A DNA stretch of 64,000 nucleotides from Dactylorhiza incarnata (GCA_033032865.1 JAWHQI010000001.1:1200001-1264000); one strand, 5' to 3'. Positions 1-10,178 are shown, numbered from the stretch's first letter. Numbers and translations are program-made. The notes: generated by a model from the sequence alone, not told the origin.

Positions 1-1511
1 AGATGCCTGTTCTTCCTCTCAGCAACGTCATTCTGTTCAGGAGTGTATGCGCAAGTGGTTTGGTGCAGTATCCTGTGAGATGATAAGTACTCTGCAAGGG
101 TCTTATTGGTATATTCCGTCTCATTATCCGACCTAAGTACCTTGAGTACTGCACCGTATTGAGTTTGGACGTGCTTGTGAAAATTCTGGAAATATACCCA
201 CGTGACACGAGAAGCACAGTCAATAAAGGTCACAAAGTATCTATAATCATTAGAGAAATTAACTGCACACGGTCCTCAAACATCTGAATGCACAATATCA
301 AACACAGAAGAGCTTTTATGACCAGAATTAGCATAAGAGTTTCTTGTAAGCTTGTCTAAGTCGCAAGCATCACACATAAGTTTACTTTTACATGCCTTTT
401 TAAAAGTAAAAGGAAACAATCGTTCTAAAACACCAAAAGAAGAATGGCATAATCGTCGATGGTGGAGCAGAAGTGCCTCCTTGATACTTGTCTCCAGGTT
501 CCCTTCCTTTATCTTCTCCGTCTGCTCCTCCTCAGTGTAAATAACACCAGCCTTCTCATCACATCCATTAATGCCGAGATTGGCACGATAGCCACCTCTG
601 CCACCACGACCCTGGCCACGTCCACGACCACGTTTACGACCACGTCCACGACCACATCCACGACCACCAAAATCCCCTCCCTTTGGTGGTCTGAGGCAAA
701 CATACAACAGATGACCTGTCTCCACGCAGTTGTAGCACTGTCGTGTTTCCTCTCGTGGTCTTGGAATAACCGTGCCAGTAGCCGCTAGTGCGGACTTTAC
801 GGCAGCGGAATATCCCGCACCTGCCTGGAGTTTGAACTGGGTCTCCTCCTGAATCATGGCCGAGATAGCCTCTGCCAGAGTGGGGATCTTCATACCTGAC
901 AGAAATAAGGCTCTTCTTTGATCGAACCGTTCATTTAACCCCTTCAAGAACCTCATGGTCTTCTCTTCTACTATAATCTTGGAAGCCTTACACTGTGGGT
1001 CACTGCAACACATACCACCAGAAGCATGGTCATAGTCCACCCATAGACGTTCTAACTCTGATGCGTACTCCTGCACAGTCTTCTCCCCTTGAGCAGTGTC
1101 ATCGATTTCTCCCTTCACCTGGAAGACTCTAAGAGTGTTCTCCACTCCATCATATGTACTTCGCAGCCTGTCCCAAACCTACATGACTGTCTCCAGGCCA
1201 TCAATTGTGGCAGCAATCGATGGGACAACCGATCTGAGAAGCCACATGAACACCGTCATGTGGGTTGATTCTCACTCATCTCCTGCAATTGGGTTCTCTG
1301 GCTTCTTCAACTCCCCTGTCAAGAAACCCCCAACCTTCTGCGTTGTAAGAGTCTTCCTCACACGACGCGACCAACCCAGATAGGTGGTCGGTCCTTCAAG
1401 CTTCAGGTCAACCGGCGGAAGGTCCAACTTCACCGATCGTGGTGATGAACCCAACAACTTCAACAAGGTAACCACCTCATCCGGATCTAACTTCTTGAGG
1501 ACCTCCTCCAT
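1..1511 (-). pseudogene. Copia-1 gag-pol polyprotein, broken and lacking protease
   Basis: The frame starts with a methionine at 1511 and stays in one frame to 276 and beyond, with stops near 1272 (TGA), near 1180 (TAG) and at 276 (TGA, at the tryptophan position of the conserved HSDVWGP integrase motif). Gag is followed by a knuckle (CYNCVETGHLLYVC) and a Gly/Arg-rich stretch, then at once by the pre-integrase motif LLHHRRLCH. The aspartic protease that normally sits between the two (D-S/T-G motif) is absent, which points to an in-frame internal deletion. Below 276 the same frame continues as integrase core, including a reverse-complemented YTPEQN-type motif near base 40. Confidence 0.85.
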
Positions 1512-2048
1512 TCTTTCTTCGTCGGAATCTTCTACAATTCGTCGAGTATGGGTCTTCGTCGAGAAAGAGCCTTCGTCGAGTAAGAGCCTTACTCGAGTAT
1601 GGGTCTTCGTCGAGAGCTACAATTTCAATTCGTCGAGCAAGAGAGCCTTCGTCGAGAGCCTTCAATTCGTCGAGTTCACCAATTTTCGTCGAGTAAGTCA
1701 TTCATCGAATGGCGATGACTCGCTCCCCGTCACGATCGACGATGACCCGCTCTATCTCGACCGAGCAAAGTCTCCTTGCCCGTCGACGATGCTCCAGCCC
1801 GCTGCGTTCACTCCTTGCCCGTCGAGCGAAGTCTCCTTGCCCGTCGACGATGCCCCAGCGCTCGCTCCTTGCCCGTCGACGACAATGCTCCAGCGACGAT
1901 GCTCCAGCGCTCTCCTTCCCCGTCGTCTCCCCGTCGTCTCCCCGTCGTCTCCCCGTCGTCGACCCGTCGTCGACGAGTCTTCAGCGACGGGAGATCGTCA
2001 ACGAGTCTTCAGCGACGGGAGATCATCAAGGACGGCACGCTTCCCCCT
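1512..2048 (-). repeat. Copia-1 leader with tandem TTCGTCGA and CCGTCG arrays
   Basis: Between the primer binding site and the gag start the leader holds two degenerate arrays. From about 1515 to 1700 the plus strand repeats TTCGTCGAG, often followed by a short CTACAAT, AAGAGCC or TATGGG segment. From about 1720 to 2030 it repeats CCGTCGACGATGCTCCAGC-like and CCGTCGTCTC units. Open frames here are products of the repeats and look non-coding. Confidence 0.75.
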
Positions 2049-2061
2049 GGCTCTGATACCA
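2049..2061 (-). other. Copia-1 primer binding site (initiator Met tRNA)
   Basis: The minus strand reads TGGTATCAGAGCC directly after the LTR end. This is the standard plant Copia/Gypsy primer binding site complementary to the 3' end of initiator methionine tRNA, and it fixes element orientation and the LTR boundary. Confidence 0.9.
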
Positions 2062-2194
2062 TGTAGAATTAGGGCTTCTTATTTCTATTAACACATACAT
2101 ACATGTATATATACCTCTACAATATCTCTAAACGCACACCACTCTTATACGCACACCACACCTCTAATACAAGATCACCTTGGAAATACCAACA
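2062..2194 (-). repeat. Copia-1 5' LTR (about 133 bp)
   Basis: On the minus strand the segment begins TGTTGG and ends TCTACA next to the primer binding site, giving canonical TG...CA ends. A TATATATA stretch near 2105 may be the LTR TATA box. The outer end is set by the TGTTGG start and the beginning of a different repeat at 2195; it is not confirmed by a second LTR copy. Confidence 0.7.
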
Positions 2195-2285
2195 TGACAC
2201 ACGATCATGGGTGTCACGAACTCATCCCTAATTTCAGATTTATATAAGGGTTTATGCTGTTTGTTTTAAAGTAGGATTTTGTGGG
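2195..2285 (+). repeat. Fragment of a Gypsy-type LTR family also found at 17134
   Basis: About 90 bases match 17134-17222 closely. Both copies start with a near-palindrome (TGACACACG, four bases, then GGGTGTCA) and continue through a TTTATATAAGGG TATA-like block to GTAGGATTTTGTG. The 17 kb copy lies in a probable Tat/Athila-like solo LTR, so this is read as a fragment of the same family beside Copia-1. Confidence 0.65.
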
Positions 2286-2454
2286 CCGGATCTTGTTGAT
2301 GTCGTGACTGATTCAGACATAGTTTTCAAAAATAAAAGCTCATCCTGAGCTCCATCTGAACCGGGTTTCAAAGGCTCTTGTTCGACTTTGAAATCTAAAT
2401 ACAACATATCAACTAGAAGAGGAGGGCGGCCTCCTAGTCAATAATTTTTTAATT

Positions 2455-3926
2455 ATGTCATTGATGGTTAGGAATTGTAGAGGGGTTGCTAATGTTCAAA
2501 CTCATGACCGCATTAGATCTCTTGCTCGATCTCATAACATCAAATGTACAGTACTTACCAAACCCAAGCTATCTATCTCTAAAGCAGCATCTACTTCATT
2601 CATTATTGGATATCCCAAGCAAGTCATTCATGTTTTGAAAACTATGTTCGAATATGGAGTTTTTCTATGCTACTAATCAAGTCATTCATGTTTTGGTTAG
2701 ATCGGGCATTCATTCTTTTACCCTTTCAGTGGTTTATATCAGCTATCTCTACATCAAATGGAGAGAGTTATGGGTTGAATTATCGGGTTTTCATTCTTCC
2801 AGCTCTCTTTCTGGAGTGTGGTCGGGGAGTTTAATTGTATTCTTAATATTGGTGAGAAGAAAGGCTTCATTTCCTTTGCCGACGAGCTATGGATGAATTC
2901 AAGGATATGATAGATGGCTCCACTATTCTGGACATTGGTTTTATTGGAAATTCTTTCACCTGGACTAACATAAGATTAGGTAACCATAGAATGGTTGAAC
3001 GCATTGACAGGATGTTGGTTGACCGACATTGGAAAAGTTCCTTGCCTAAGGCGAATGTGACTCATTTGGCTAGGAAATACTTGGATCATTGTCCTCTTCT
3101 TATCCAATGGAAGAAGGAAACTATTAAGGGACCATCTTCGTGGAGATTCCAGAACATGTGGCATCTTGATGAGAGTTTTCTAAGCTAATTAATGATAATT
3201 GGTACAAAGAAACGATTGGTTGCAACGCCCTCATCACCCTTGAATTCAGGCTTCATAATATCAAAGTCATTTTAAAAGAGTGGAATACAAATGTTTTCAG
3301 AAACATTTTTAACAAAATTAAGGAGGCCGAGTTGGAAATGGCTAATGCAGAAGAAAAGGTGGATTGTCACCCTCCCCAACTGAATTTGGATGTATTTACC
3401 GGATTGCAAGGCATGTATGATTCTATTTTACTACAAGAGGAAATGTGCTAGAAACAAAAAACAAGGGATAAAATCATTAAAGAAGGGGATAAAAGCACGG
3501 CTTATTTCTATGATTTAGTCAAAATAGTAAAAGGAATATCACTCAGATTTCGCAGATTCAAGATTCAGAAGGTAATCTCGTTGCTACGGAGGACGGTATT
3601 TGTGCAGAAGCGGTTACTTACTTCGCAAGGTTGCTCAACTCTGTCCATTCATGTCAAGACCTTGAGATATTAAGTCAATCCCTAGACTCGTCAATTCTAA
3701 TAAATGCATTGCTTTTACAGTGCCTGCTTCGGAAATTGAGCTGCATGATATTGTTTTTTCTCTTAAGTTTGACCTTGTGGACGCCATTAATGATCTCCTG
3801 TCGGGAGGATACCTAAGCCATTTTTACACCTCCACCATCATAACCCTTATACCAAAAACCATGCTTCCCTCAAATTTTTCCCAATTCATCCCAATCTCAC
3901 TTTCCAATTTAACTCTTAAAATATTT
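2455..3926 (+). pseudogene. L1 LINE ORF2, endonuclease and start of reverse transcriptase
   Basis: The start MSLMVRNCRGVANVQ resembles the N terminus of L1 apurinic-like endonucleases (usual form W-N-C-R-G). Further conserved endonuclease blocks appear at 2889-3188 (GNSFTWTN, then RIDRMLVD and a DHCPLL block). Frames change around 2650, 2890 and after 3188, and there are several stops, so it is not translatable as one protein. The last part (3870-3926) reads into the early reverse-transcriptase block PISLSNLTLKIF, where the MULE sits. Confidence 0.8.
3918..3926 (+). repeat. Left 9-bp target-site duplication of the MULE
   Basis: AAAATATTT here is repeated exactly at 7607-7615 on the other side of the element. 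Nine-base duplications are the hallmark of Mutator-like insertion. Confidence 0.93.
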
Positions 3927-4041
3927 GGCTTTTTGGCAGGATGCACCCTGGAATTACCAGGTTTTGGCAAAGCGCACCCTAGATCTTTAAATATAGCAAA
4001 ATGCACCCCCCAAATTCAGATTTTTGGCAAAGTGCACCCTA
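3927..4041 (+). repeat. MULE left terminal inverted repeat
   Basis: It pairs with 7492-7606. Four GCACCC cores lie at 3943, 3974, 4003 and 4034, each preceded by a TTTTGGCAAAG-like or AGCAAA segment. The 29-31 base spacing is close to three turns of the DNA helix, as expected if each unit is a transposase contact on one face of the DNA (inference). Confidence 0.93.
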
Positions 4042-4609
4042 AGCAAATGTTTGGGGGGGTAATTTGGTCCAACCAGCTTTGAAGCTTAAAATAATTAGGG
4101 CTTTTCTCATTTCTCGGTCCACGCCATTCTCGCCGCTACTCACGCCATTCTCGCCGCTACTTCTTCCCGTCCCCTATCTTCATTCCCGGCGTTCTTGCAG
4201 ATCGCATAGGTGAAGCTCCCTCTTGGCGGCATCGACATTGTCTTCTATTGCAGATCCAGCGGTAATTTGTCGTTGTCTTCCTTCTCTTCCTGCCAGTCGT
4301 AAAACCCTAAACCTCTAACATTTCCAGTCCCGATTTAGGTTCTAAAATTTACCGGCGTTCTTGCAAATCATCGTGAATCTCCTCTTCTCTGCCAGTCCCG
4401 AGCATCTTGATCCAGCATCGTGAAGCTCCTCCGCAAATCTCGTCGGTTTCCAGTCCCGATTCTGCAAAAATTTGTGGTATTATTTCTATGGCTAGCCTTA
4501 TTTCTGCTTGATCCAATTATATTTTCTGGTATTCACAAGTTTTGTTTAGTTAAGAAAGTTATTGTTATTTCTTTATTTAGGGTGGCTTAATTTGGATTTG
4601 TGTTAAGAA
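4042..4609 (+). other. MULE 5' leader, no coding sequence seen
   Basis: This stretch between the left TIR and the transposase start includes a doubled CACGCCATTCTCGCCGCTACT at about 4112-4152 and pyrimidine-rich tracts resembling plant 5' UTR and intron sequence. A spliced 5' UTR is possible; no open frame of note was found. Confidence 0.5.
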
Positions 4610-6761
4610 ATGGATTGCCCCGGAGATGTTGAGTGGGAGAATATGTTGGTTGACGGAAATTGTTCCGAAGAGGGAGTTGCTATTGATAGTAGCAGTGAGT
4701 CACAATATATAGACGAGGAATCCGACGATGAAAATTCATCGTTTAGTGATGGATTGAATGATAGTGAGTTTGAGTTAGATGAATGTTCACTTGATGACAA
4801 TTTAGAGGGTGAGATTGAAATAGTTGGTGAAAGGGTTGTATCAAATCCATCCTTGAGTACAAACAGTGGAATTCATTTAAAAGACCGCAGTAGTCAATCA
4901 TCTTCCAAAACACAGAAAGGGAAAAATCGTGAGGTCCAAATTTATGATGGAGCTGCACACGATTCTGATTTTGAATTTGATGTTGGCTTGTGTTTTAATA
5001 CACCATCGGACTTTAGGGATGCCGTGAGATTGTACGCAACTAAACAAGGAAAACCACTCAAGTTTACTAAAAATTGCAGTGATAAGATTCAAGTGACATG
5101 CGATTGTGGATGGGTTATGTATGCTTCGTTTATGTCTAAAAATGAAAAACATTTATAGTCAAAACAATTAAAGGGGAGCATACTTGTTATAGAGTTGGAA
5201 GTTCTCAACATTGTAGCTCCAAGTTTCTTGCTAAGAAATATGAGCACAATATTAGAAGCAATCCGGAGTGGCCCGCTACTTCCATGCAAGAAGTAATGCA
5301 AAGAGACAACAAAACGTCTCTTAGTTTATGGAAGATGTATAGGATCAAGAAACATGCTGCTAAAATGATTAGTGGAACGGAGTTGGAGCAGTACGCAAAG
5401 CTATGGGAATACTTTGAGGAAATTTATAGGACCAATCCAGACACAACGATTAAGGTCAAATGTAAGCATGATGTGCTCGCACAAACATGTATATTTAAAA
5501 GACTGTATATTTGTTGGGGTGCGCTGAAGAAGGGTTTCTTGGCAGGATGTAGGCCTATTATTGGATTGGATGGGACTCATTTGAAGACATCAACGGGTGG
5601 TGTATTGTTATGTGCCGTTGGAGTTGATGGTAACAACAATATGTACCCTATTGCTTACGCCGTTGTTTTAAGGGAAAATACGAAAACTTGGAAATGGTTT
5701 GTTAGTCTACTAATACAAGATTTGCACATTGAAAATTCTTACAAGTGGTCTATAATTTCGGACAAGCAGAAAGGGCTATTGAAAGCTATTGAAGAGCTAC
5801 TTCCCAATGCAGAACATAGATTTTGCTTGCGCCATATGTATAATAACTTCAAACAAAAACATAGAGGCATACAACTAAAAGACATCCTATGGAAAGCTGC
5901 ATCCGCTACTAGGATAGTAGACTTCAACAATGAAATGGAAAAGTTGAAAGCTAGCGATAAAAAGGCTTATGAATGGGTTAAAGCAAGAGATGAAAAACAT
6001 TGGGCAAAATCTCATTTCAGCACGTGGCCTAAATGTGACATGTTGTTAAACAATTTTTGTGAAGCGTTTAACAAAGTGATTCTCAAAGCCAGGGATAAGC
6101 CAATAATTACAATGTTGGAGACTATAAGGGTGTTGCTAATGAAGCGGCTTCAAACACAAAGAGATAGGGTGATCTTCAAGTTTAATGGAGAAATATGTCA
6201 TTCCATACAACAAATTTTGGAAAACAATAAAAAAAATGCACACAATTACATTTTAGTATGGAATGGTCATAACAAATTTGAAGTTGAAGGGTGGATAGGA
6301 GATAAATGGACTGTTGATTTGAGTGCTAGAAGCTGTAGTTGTAGGCGTTGGGATCTAACCGGTATTCCTTGTGTGCATGCACATCTTGCATATTCTACCG
6401 AAGGGAAAAAGTTGAAGATTATGTTGAGCATTGGTATAGAAGGGATATGTTTTTGAGAGCATACGAGCACTTACTAAATCCAATAAAATCATATAAGGAA
6501 TGGCCAACGGTGATTTTGAATCCAATAGTTCCATGGAGTAATATTCACAAAAAACCTGGAAGGCCGTCAAAACATGCTAGGAGAAAGGAAGAGGATGAAT
6601 TAGAAGATCAAAAATATGGAATAAAAAGGCATGGTTTGAAGTACTCGTGCTCCAACTGCGGGATGAGAGGTCATAACAAAAAAAGTTGCGTTGCATCCTC
6701 CAACACCCAAGATCCACCGTCTTCTACAACTCAAAAGTTACCGGTAAGAGTGTTTTCATAA
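4610..6761 (+). pseudogene. MuDR-type MULE transposase, two frameshifts
   Basis: The N-terminal part (4610-5158) has a Ser/Glu/Asp-rich acidic stretch and then the MuDR DNA-binding domain (about residues 115-180: GLCFNTPSDFRDAVRLYA, then C-D-C-GW). The catalytic part (5284-6456) has the MULE domain with GLDGTHLKT, a later SDKQKG block and FCLRHMYNNF, followed by a SWIM zinc finger (CSCRRWDLTGIPCVHA). The end, in another frame (to 6761), has KKPGRPSKHARRK and a CCHC knuckle (CSNCGMRGHNKKSC). Frames break near 5140-5155 and near 6405, both in A-rich runs. The family cuts and pastes DNA in the nucleus; this copy could not make a full protein without frame correction. Confidence 0.92.
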
Positions 6762-7491
6762 AATTATTTTTAATCATTATTTAATATTTGATCGTTTTAT
6801 TAATAAGGTCGTGTTTATATGCAGGTAAGGAGAAATATGTGATGGTGCTTTTATGCTTGCGGAGTAGATCGTGAAGTGGAGAAATATGTGACCGTCTTCT
6901 ACAAATCAAAAGTTGTCTTTTTTATTGTATTGACAGTTGTAACGTTTTAATATTTTGATGTTTGGAACTACTACGCTGTAATTTTATGCCAGATTAAAAA
7001 GTTTATGCTTGTTATTTTCAATTTGTGCATCCTATGTAAGAGCCACAATATGAATGGCTGTATCAAATAAGAAGCTTTGAGTTCATGGGTTTAAATCATG
7101 AAAAAACAATCTCTCAGCAATGCAGGGACTACATAAATTAGTTCCTAAGAAGATCTGTAGTTGGCGGGGCTTCGTGCATTGAAGTGTGCCCTTAACAGTG
7201 CACTTTCGCTCTTAACATTTCACTTTCTACCTTTTTATGAAAAACAATAGCCACACATGTAAGTAGATATATGATTGGTGCATGGAAAGCAATTATAAAA
7301 TATGCTGCACTTTCCGGGCTCCAAAATAATTGCTAATGAAGCGGGCTGCAAATAACAATATTAAAATTTTCGATTTTACAAATTATGGGCTGCTGATAGC
7401 GTTTACAAAATTGAAAAGAATTGAGGGTGCATGGTGCCAAAAACAGAATTTCCGGTTTTGCAAAGACCAAAATATCCCTCAATTTTAAGAG
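6762..7491 (+). other. MULE 3' region, non-coding
   Basis: AT-rich sequence between the transposase end and the right TIR. An isolated GGGTGC core at 7425-7430, followed by GGTGCCAAAAA, is an extra copy of the TIR motif just inside the right TIR. No further gene was seen. Confidence 0.5.
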
Positions 7492-7606
7492 TAGGGTGCA
7501 CTTTGCCAAAAATCTGAATTTGGGGGGTGCATTTTGCTATATTTAAAAATCTAGGGTGCACTTTGCCAAAACCTGGTAATTCCAGGGTGCATCCTGCCAA
7601 AAAGCC
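7492..7606 (-). repeat. MULE right terminal inverted repeat
   Basis: Reverse complement of 3927-4041 with a few mismatches. The GGGTGC cores at 7494, 7525, 7554 and 7585 mirror the left-end spacing. The copy of the 9-bp duplication follows at 7607-7615. Confidence 0.93.
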
Positions 7607-9069
7607 AAAATATTTTCTAAAATAATAGCTTCTAGAATTAAAAATATGTTGTCATCTATTATCTCCCTTGAGCAAGGAGCCTTCATTAAGGATCGTAATA
7701 TTTCCAACAACATTCGGTTGGTCAAAGAGCTTGCCTATGATACCAATAAGGGGATCAGAGGGGGGAACATGATTATCAATCTTGACATGGAGAAAGCGTT
7801 TGACCGTCTTGACTGGACCTTTTATTCAATGCTCTTATGGGTTTTTGTTTTAATGCACAATTTATCAAGCTTGTGAAAATGCTAGTTTGTCATGCCAACC
7901 ATAGTGTCATGATTAATGATAAGATTTGTGGCTTCTTTGGATCTTCTCATGGCCTTCATCAAGGTGATTCTCTTTCTCCGCTTCTTTTTAGAAGAGGTGT
8001 TGAGTAGAGGAATTTCTCAAATTTTCTAAATGAGATTGGCCGATTGGTACAGTGCGAGTCCCAAGCGGACGAAATTTTCTCACAATCTTTATGTTGACGA
8101 TACTCTCATTTTTGGCAAAGGAAATGTCTGCACTGCTAACTCAATTTCTCATTTTATACATCACTACGATGCATGATTTGGACAACTTGTTAACAAATAT
8201 AAGAGTCATTTATACCTATCCGTCTGCATTCCTCAATCCCGTCGGGATAGAATATCTAGGATTCTCAAATTTAATCCTAAACACATGCCTTTTTAATACC
8301 ACTACATTTTATCTACAAAAGCAGAGCGAGAACTAGATTTTTTGATAATATGGTGGTCAAAATTCGAAATAGAGTTCATGATTAGCAAGCGAAACTCCTC
8401 AACCAAGCAAGTTGGCTGACCCTTATAAATCCATCCTTTCTAGTTTTTCAATTTACAGCATGTTTATATGCTCACATGTTCCCAAGTTGATACTGAAAAA
8501 TATCGACGAGAGTATTGCAAGTTTCTTATGGAAAGGGGGCTCTGATGCGGAATGTTTATTGCATATAGACGGTGTGGCGAATCAAGTTGTGGGAAGATCC
8601 AGTGGTGGGGTTGTATCCGGAACCGATTCGGAGTTCTTTTGGTGGGATTTGCACATTCTTACTCATTATGTGATGCACTGATGGCCGAATGCTTAGCTCT
8701 CTCGATGGTCTCATTCTTTTCTCTCACCTAAGCACATGCTCGGTTCACATTCAGGGTGATTCCAAAGACGTCATGGACAAACTAAACAACAAATATTTCT
8801 CTCAATGGAGGCTATGGGAGAATGGCATGGAAATCGTTTAGTTGGTGGATTCTTTGCAATTTACTAGCTCACAAATTCATAGGGAAGGTAATAGGGTGGT
8901 GGACGCTATGACAAATTATGTGATGAAGCGTAATATCAATTGCGGGTTCTCCAAAGACTACACTTCGTGCTCCATTCGTAGAATGATCAATAGAGACAAA
9001 TCGGGTCTTAAACTTCAACTTAGCGTGTCGCCCTTGAACTCTTACTTTGTTTGTAGGGATTATGGTTAA
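7607..9069 (+). pseudogene. L1 LINE ORF2, reverse transcriptase and RNase H
   Basis: 7646-7876 encodes LEQGAFIKDRNISNN and NLDMEKAFDRLDW, blocks of LINE reverse transcriptase. Downstream, in shifting frames, come GLHQGDSLSPLLF (about 7950) and the catalytic LYVDDTLIF (about 8088), then a zone with SFLWKGG (about 8520). Near 8680 a MAECLALS segment and near 8880 GNRVVDAMTNYV match the RNase H domain found at the end of many plant L1 ORF2 proteins. Multiple stops and frame changes show decay. Confidence 0.82.
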
Positions 9070-9143
9070 AATGTGTTCTATGTAATTGTTCGGGGGTGGT
9101 TCGGGTTTTATCCCACGCTCTTTGTATCTTTTTTCATCTACTA

Positions 9144-9162
9144 ATATATATATATATATATA
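9144..9162 (+). repeat. (AT)n microsatellite at the L1 3' end
   Basis: A run of alternating A and T follows the L1 3' untranslated part and marks where the LINE ends before an unrelated RTE fragment. Confidence 0.8.
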
Positions 9163-9177
9163 GCAAGCATACATTGG

Positions 9178-10080
9178 TGTTTACTGTTTATAGATGATAT
9201 TGCTTTGGTCGATTAGACGCACGAGGGTGTAAACGAGAAACTTGAATCCTGACAAGACACTTTAGAAAAGAAGGGTTGAGTAGGACAAAGACAGAGTATA
9301 TGGAGCTTAAATTTAGTAGTGCAAGAAGGACGGATGACTCTGTCATTAAGTTGGGTAACCAAGATATTTCTCATTATGTGTGCTTTAAATATCTGGGATC
9401 AATAGTTAAAAAAGATGGAGGTATAGATAAAGATGTGAAAAATAGAGTCCAATCAGATTGGTTGAAGTGGAGAGGCGGGTCTGGGATCTTATGTGATCGT
9501 AAAGTACCATTAAAACTTAAAGGCAAGTTTTACTGTACTGCAATTAGACCAGCGATGCTTTACGGGTCTGGGATTTTTTTGTGATCGTAAAGTACCATTA
9601 AAACTTAAAGGCAAGTTTTACCGTACTGCAATTAGACCAACGATGCTTTACGGTTCTGAGTGTTGGACAGTGAATTATGTACATGAGCAAAAAATGGGAG
9701 TTGCGGAGATGTGAATGCTTAGGTGGATGTGTGGACACACTAGACCGGATAAAATTATGAATGAATGTATCATGGATAAGACAGCAGTGGCACCAATTGT
9801 TGAGAAGAAGCGAGAAGCTAGATTAAGATGGTTCAGACATGTACAAAGGAGACCATTAGAGGCACCTGATAGGCGTTGTGAGAGTTTAGCCACTAGGCAT
9901 GTAAAACGGGGGATGGGTAGACCAAACAAGATTTGAAATGAAACTATAAGGAAAGACATGATGTGCTTAGGCATTAGTAAGATTATGACTAAAGATAGGA
10001 AGCAATGGCGACAAAGGATCCATAAAGCCGACCTCACTATGGTGGGATAAAGGTTTGAGTGTTGTTGTTGTTTTTGTTGT
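9178..10080 (+). pseudogene. RTE-type LINE, 5'-truncated 3' end
   Basis: The sequence begins inside the reverse-transcriptase catalytic block (LFIDDIALVD) and continues through the C-terminal region typical of plant RTE elements: EYMELKFSSA, KYLGSIVKKDGG, KVPLKLKGKFY, MLRWMCGHTR and a final RPNKI-type block. It ends at about 10058-10080 in a TTG-rich tail, the usual RTE 3' end. A tandem duplication of period 88 at about 9478-9653 and several stops break the frame. It is clearly related to the minus-strand RTE at 35900. Confidence 0.88.
9478..9653 (+). repeat. 88-bp tandem duplication in the RTE fragment
   Basis: The segment from GGGTCTGGGATCTTATG to GATGCTTTAC is repeated head to tail with period 88; the copies differ at a handful of positions. 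Because 88 is not a multiple of three, the duplication shifts the reading frame. Confidence 0.88.
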
Positions 10081-10166
10081 ATAAAGTATGTGAAAAAGGT
10101 AAGCCACCGGCGAGCTCTCAACTGACTTCGACAACCAGCTATTCTAACTTCACCGTTTTTTCTTCA
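10081..10166 (+). repeat. Remnant of Copia-B 5' LTR
   Basis: This stretch lies between the TTG tail of the RTE fragment and a primer-site-like sequence and ends in CA. The upstream part of the LTR is missing or was replaced by the RTE fragment. The call rests only on position and the adjacent primer site. Confidence 0.45.
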
Positions 10167-10178
10167 TGGTATAGAGCA
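10167..10178 (+). other. Copia-B primer binding site, one base short
   Basis: TGGTATAGAGCA differs from the usual TGGTATCAGAGCA by loss of one C. Its position ahead of gag, after removing inserts, supports it as the primer site of Copia-B. Confidence 0.6.

Larger units (their letters stand above)
1..2194 (-). mobile_element. Copia-1 LTR retrotransposon, 5' part, cut by window edge
   Basis: Reading on the minus strand from 2194 downward there is a short LTR, an initiator-Met primer binding site, a repetitive leader, a gag region with a CCHC knuckle, then GAG-pre-integrase and integrase sequence that runs off the window at base 1. This order is that of a Ty1/Copia element. The polyprotein frame is kept but carries at least three in-frame stops, so the copy is a pseudo-element. 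The other LTR lies outside the window, so neither TSD nor age can be judged. Confidence 0.88.
3927..7606 (+). mobile_element. Mutator-like element (MULE) with 115-bp TIRs
   Basis: The element is 3680 bp long and starts GGCTTTTTGGCAGG and ends with its reverse complement. Terminal inverted repeats of 115 bp (3927-4041 and 7492-7606) differ at only a few places, and the perfect 9-bp duplication AAAATATTT flanks it. Inside is a MuDR-family transposase gene with two frameshifts. Intact ends and duplication suggest a fairly recent insertion into the L1 LINE. Inserted inside reverse-transcriptase codons. Confidence 0.95.
2286..9162 (+). mobile_element. L1-type LINE, interrupted by a MULE
   Basis: Endonuclease sequence (from about 2455) and reverse transcriptase plus RNase H sequence (7607-9069) belong to one LINE that is split by the 3.68 kb MULE. 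The nine-base duplication flanking the MULE falls in reverse-transcriptase codons, and both sides belong to the same domain. Just upstream of the endonuclease the sequence ends in a Gly-Gly-Arg-Pro-Pro-like tail typical of LINE ORF1. The 3' end runs into an (AT)n tract at 9144-9162. Many stops make it inactive. Confidence 0.85.

Noticed and set aside
459..788. Plus-strand frame rich in Thr (STTTTSTTT-like) opposite Copia-1 gag
   Set aside because: It is the antisense of the Gly/Arg-rich gag tail; the minus strand has clear Copia motifs.
1384..2091. Plus-strand frame of 235 codons, Ser/Arg/Pro-rich
   Set aside because: Generated by the tandem leader repeats of Copia-1; no domain, and three overlapping plus-strand frames are open for the same reason.
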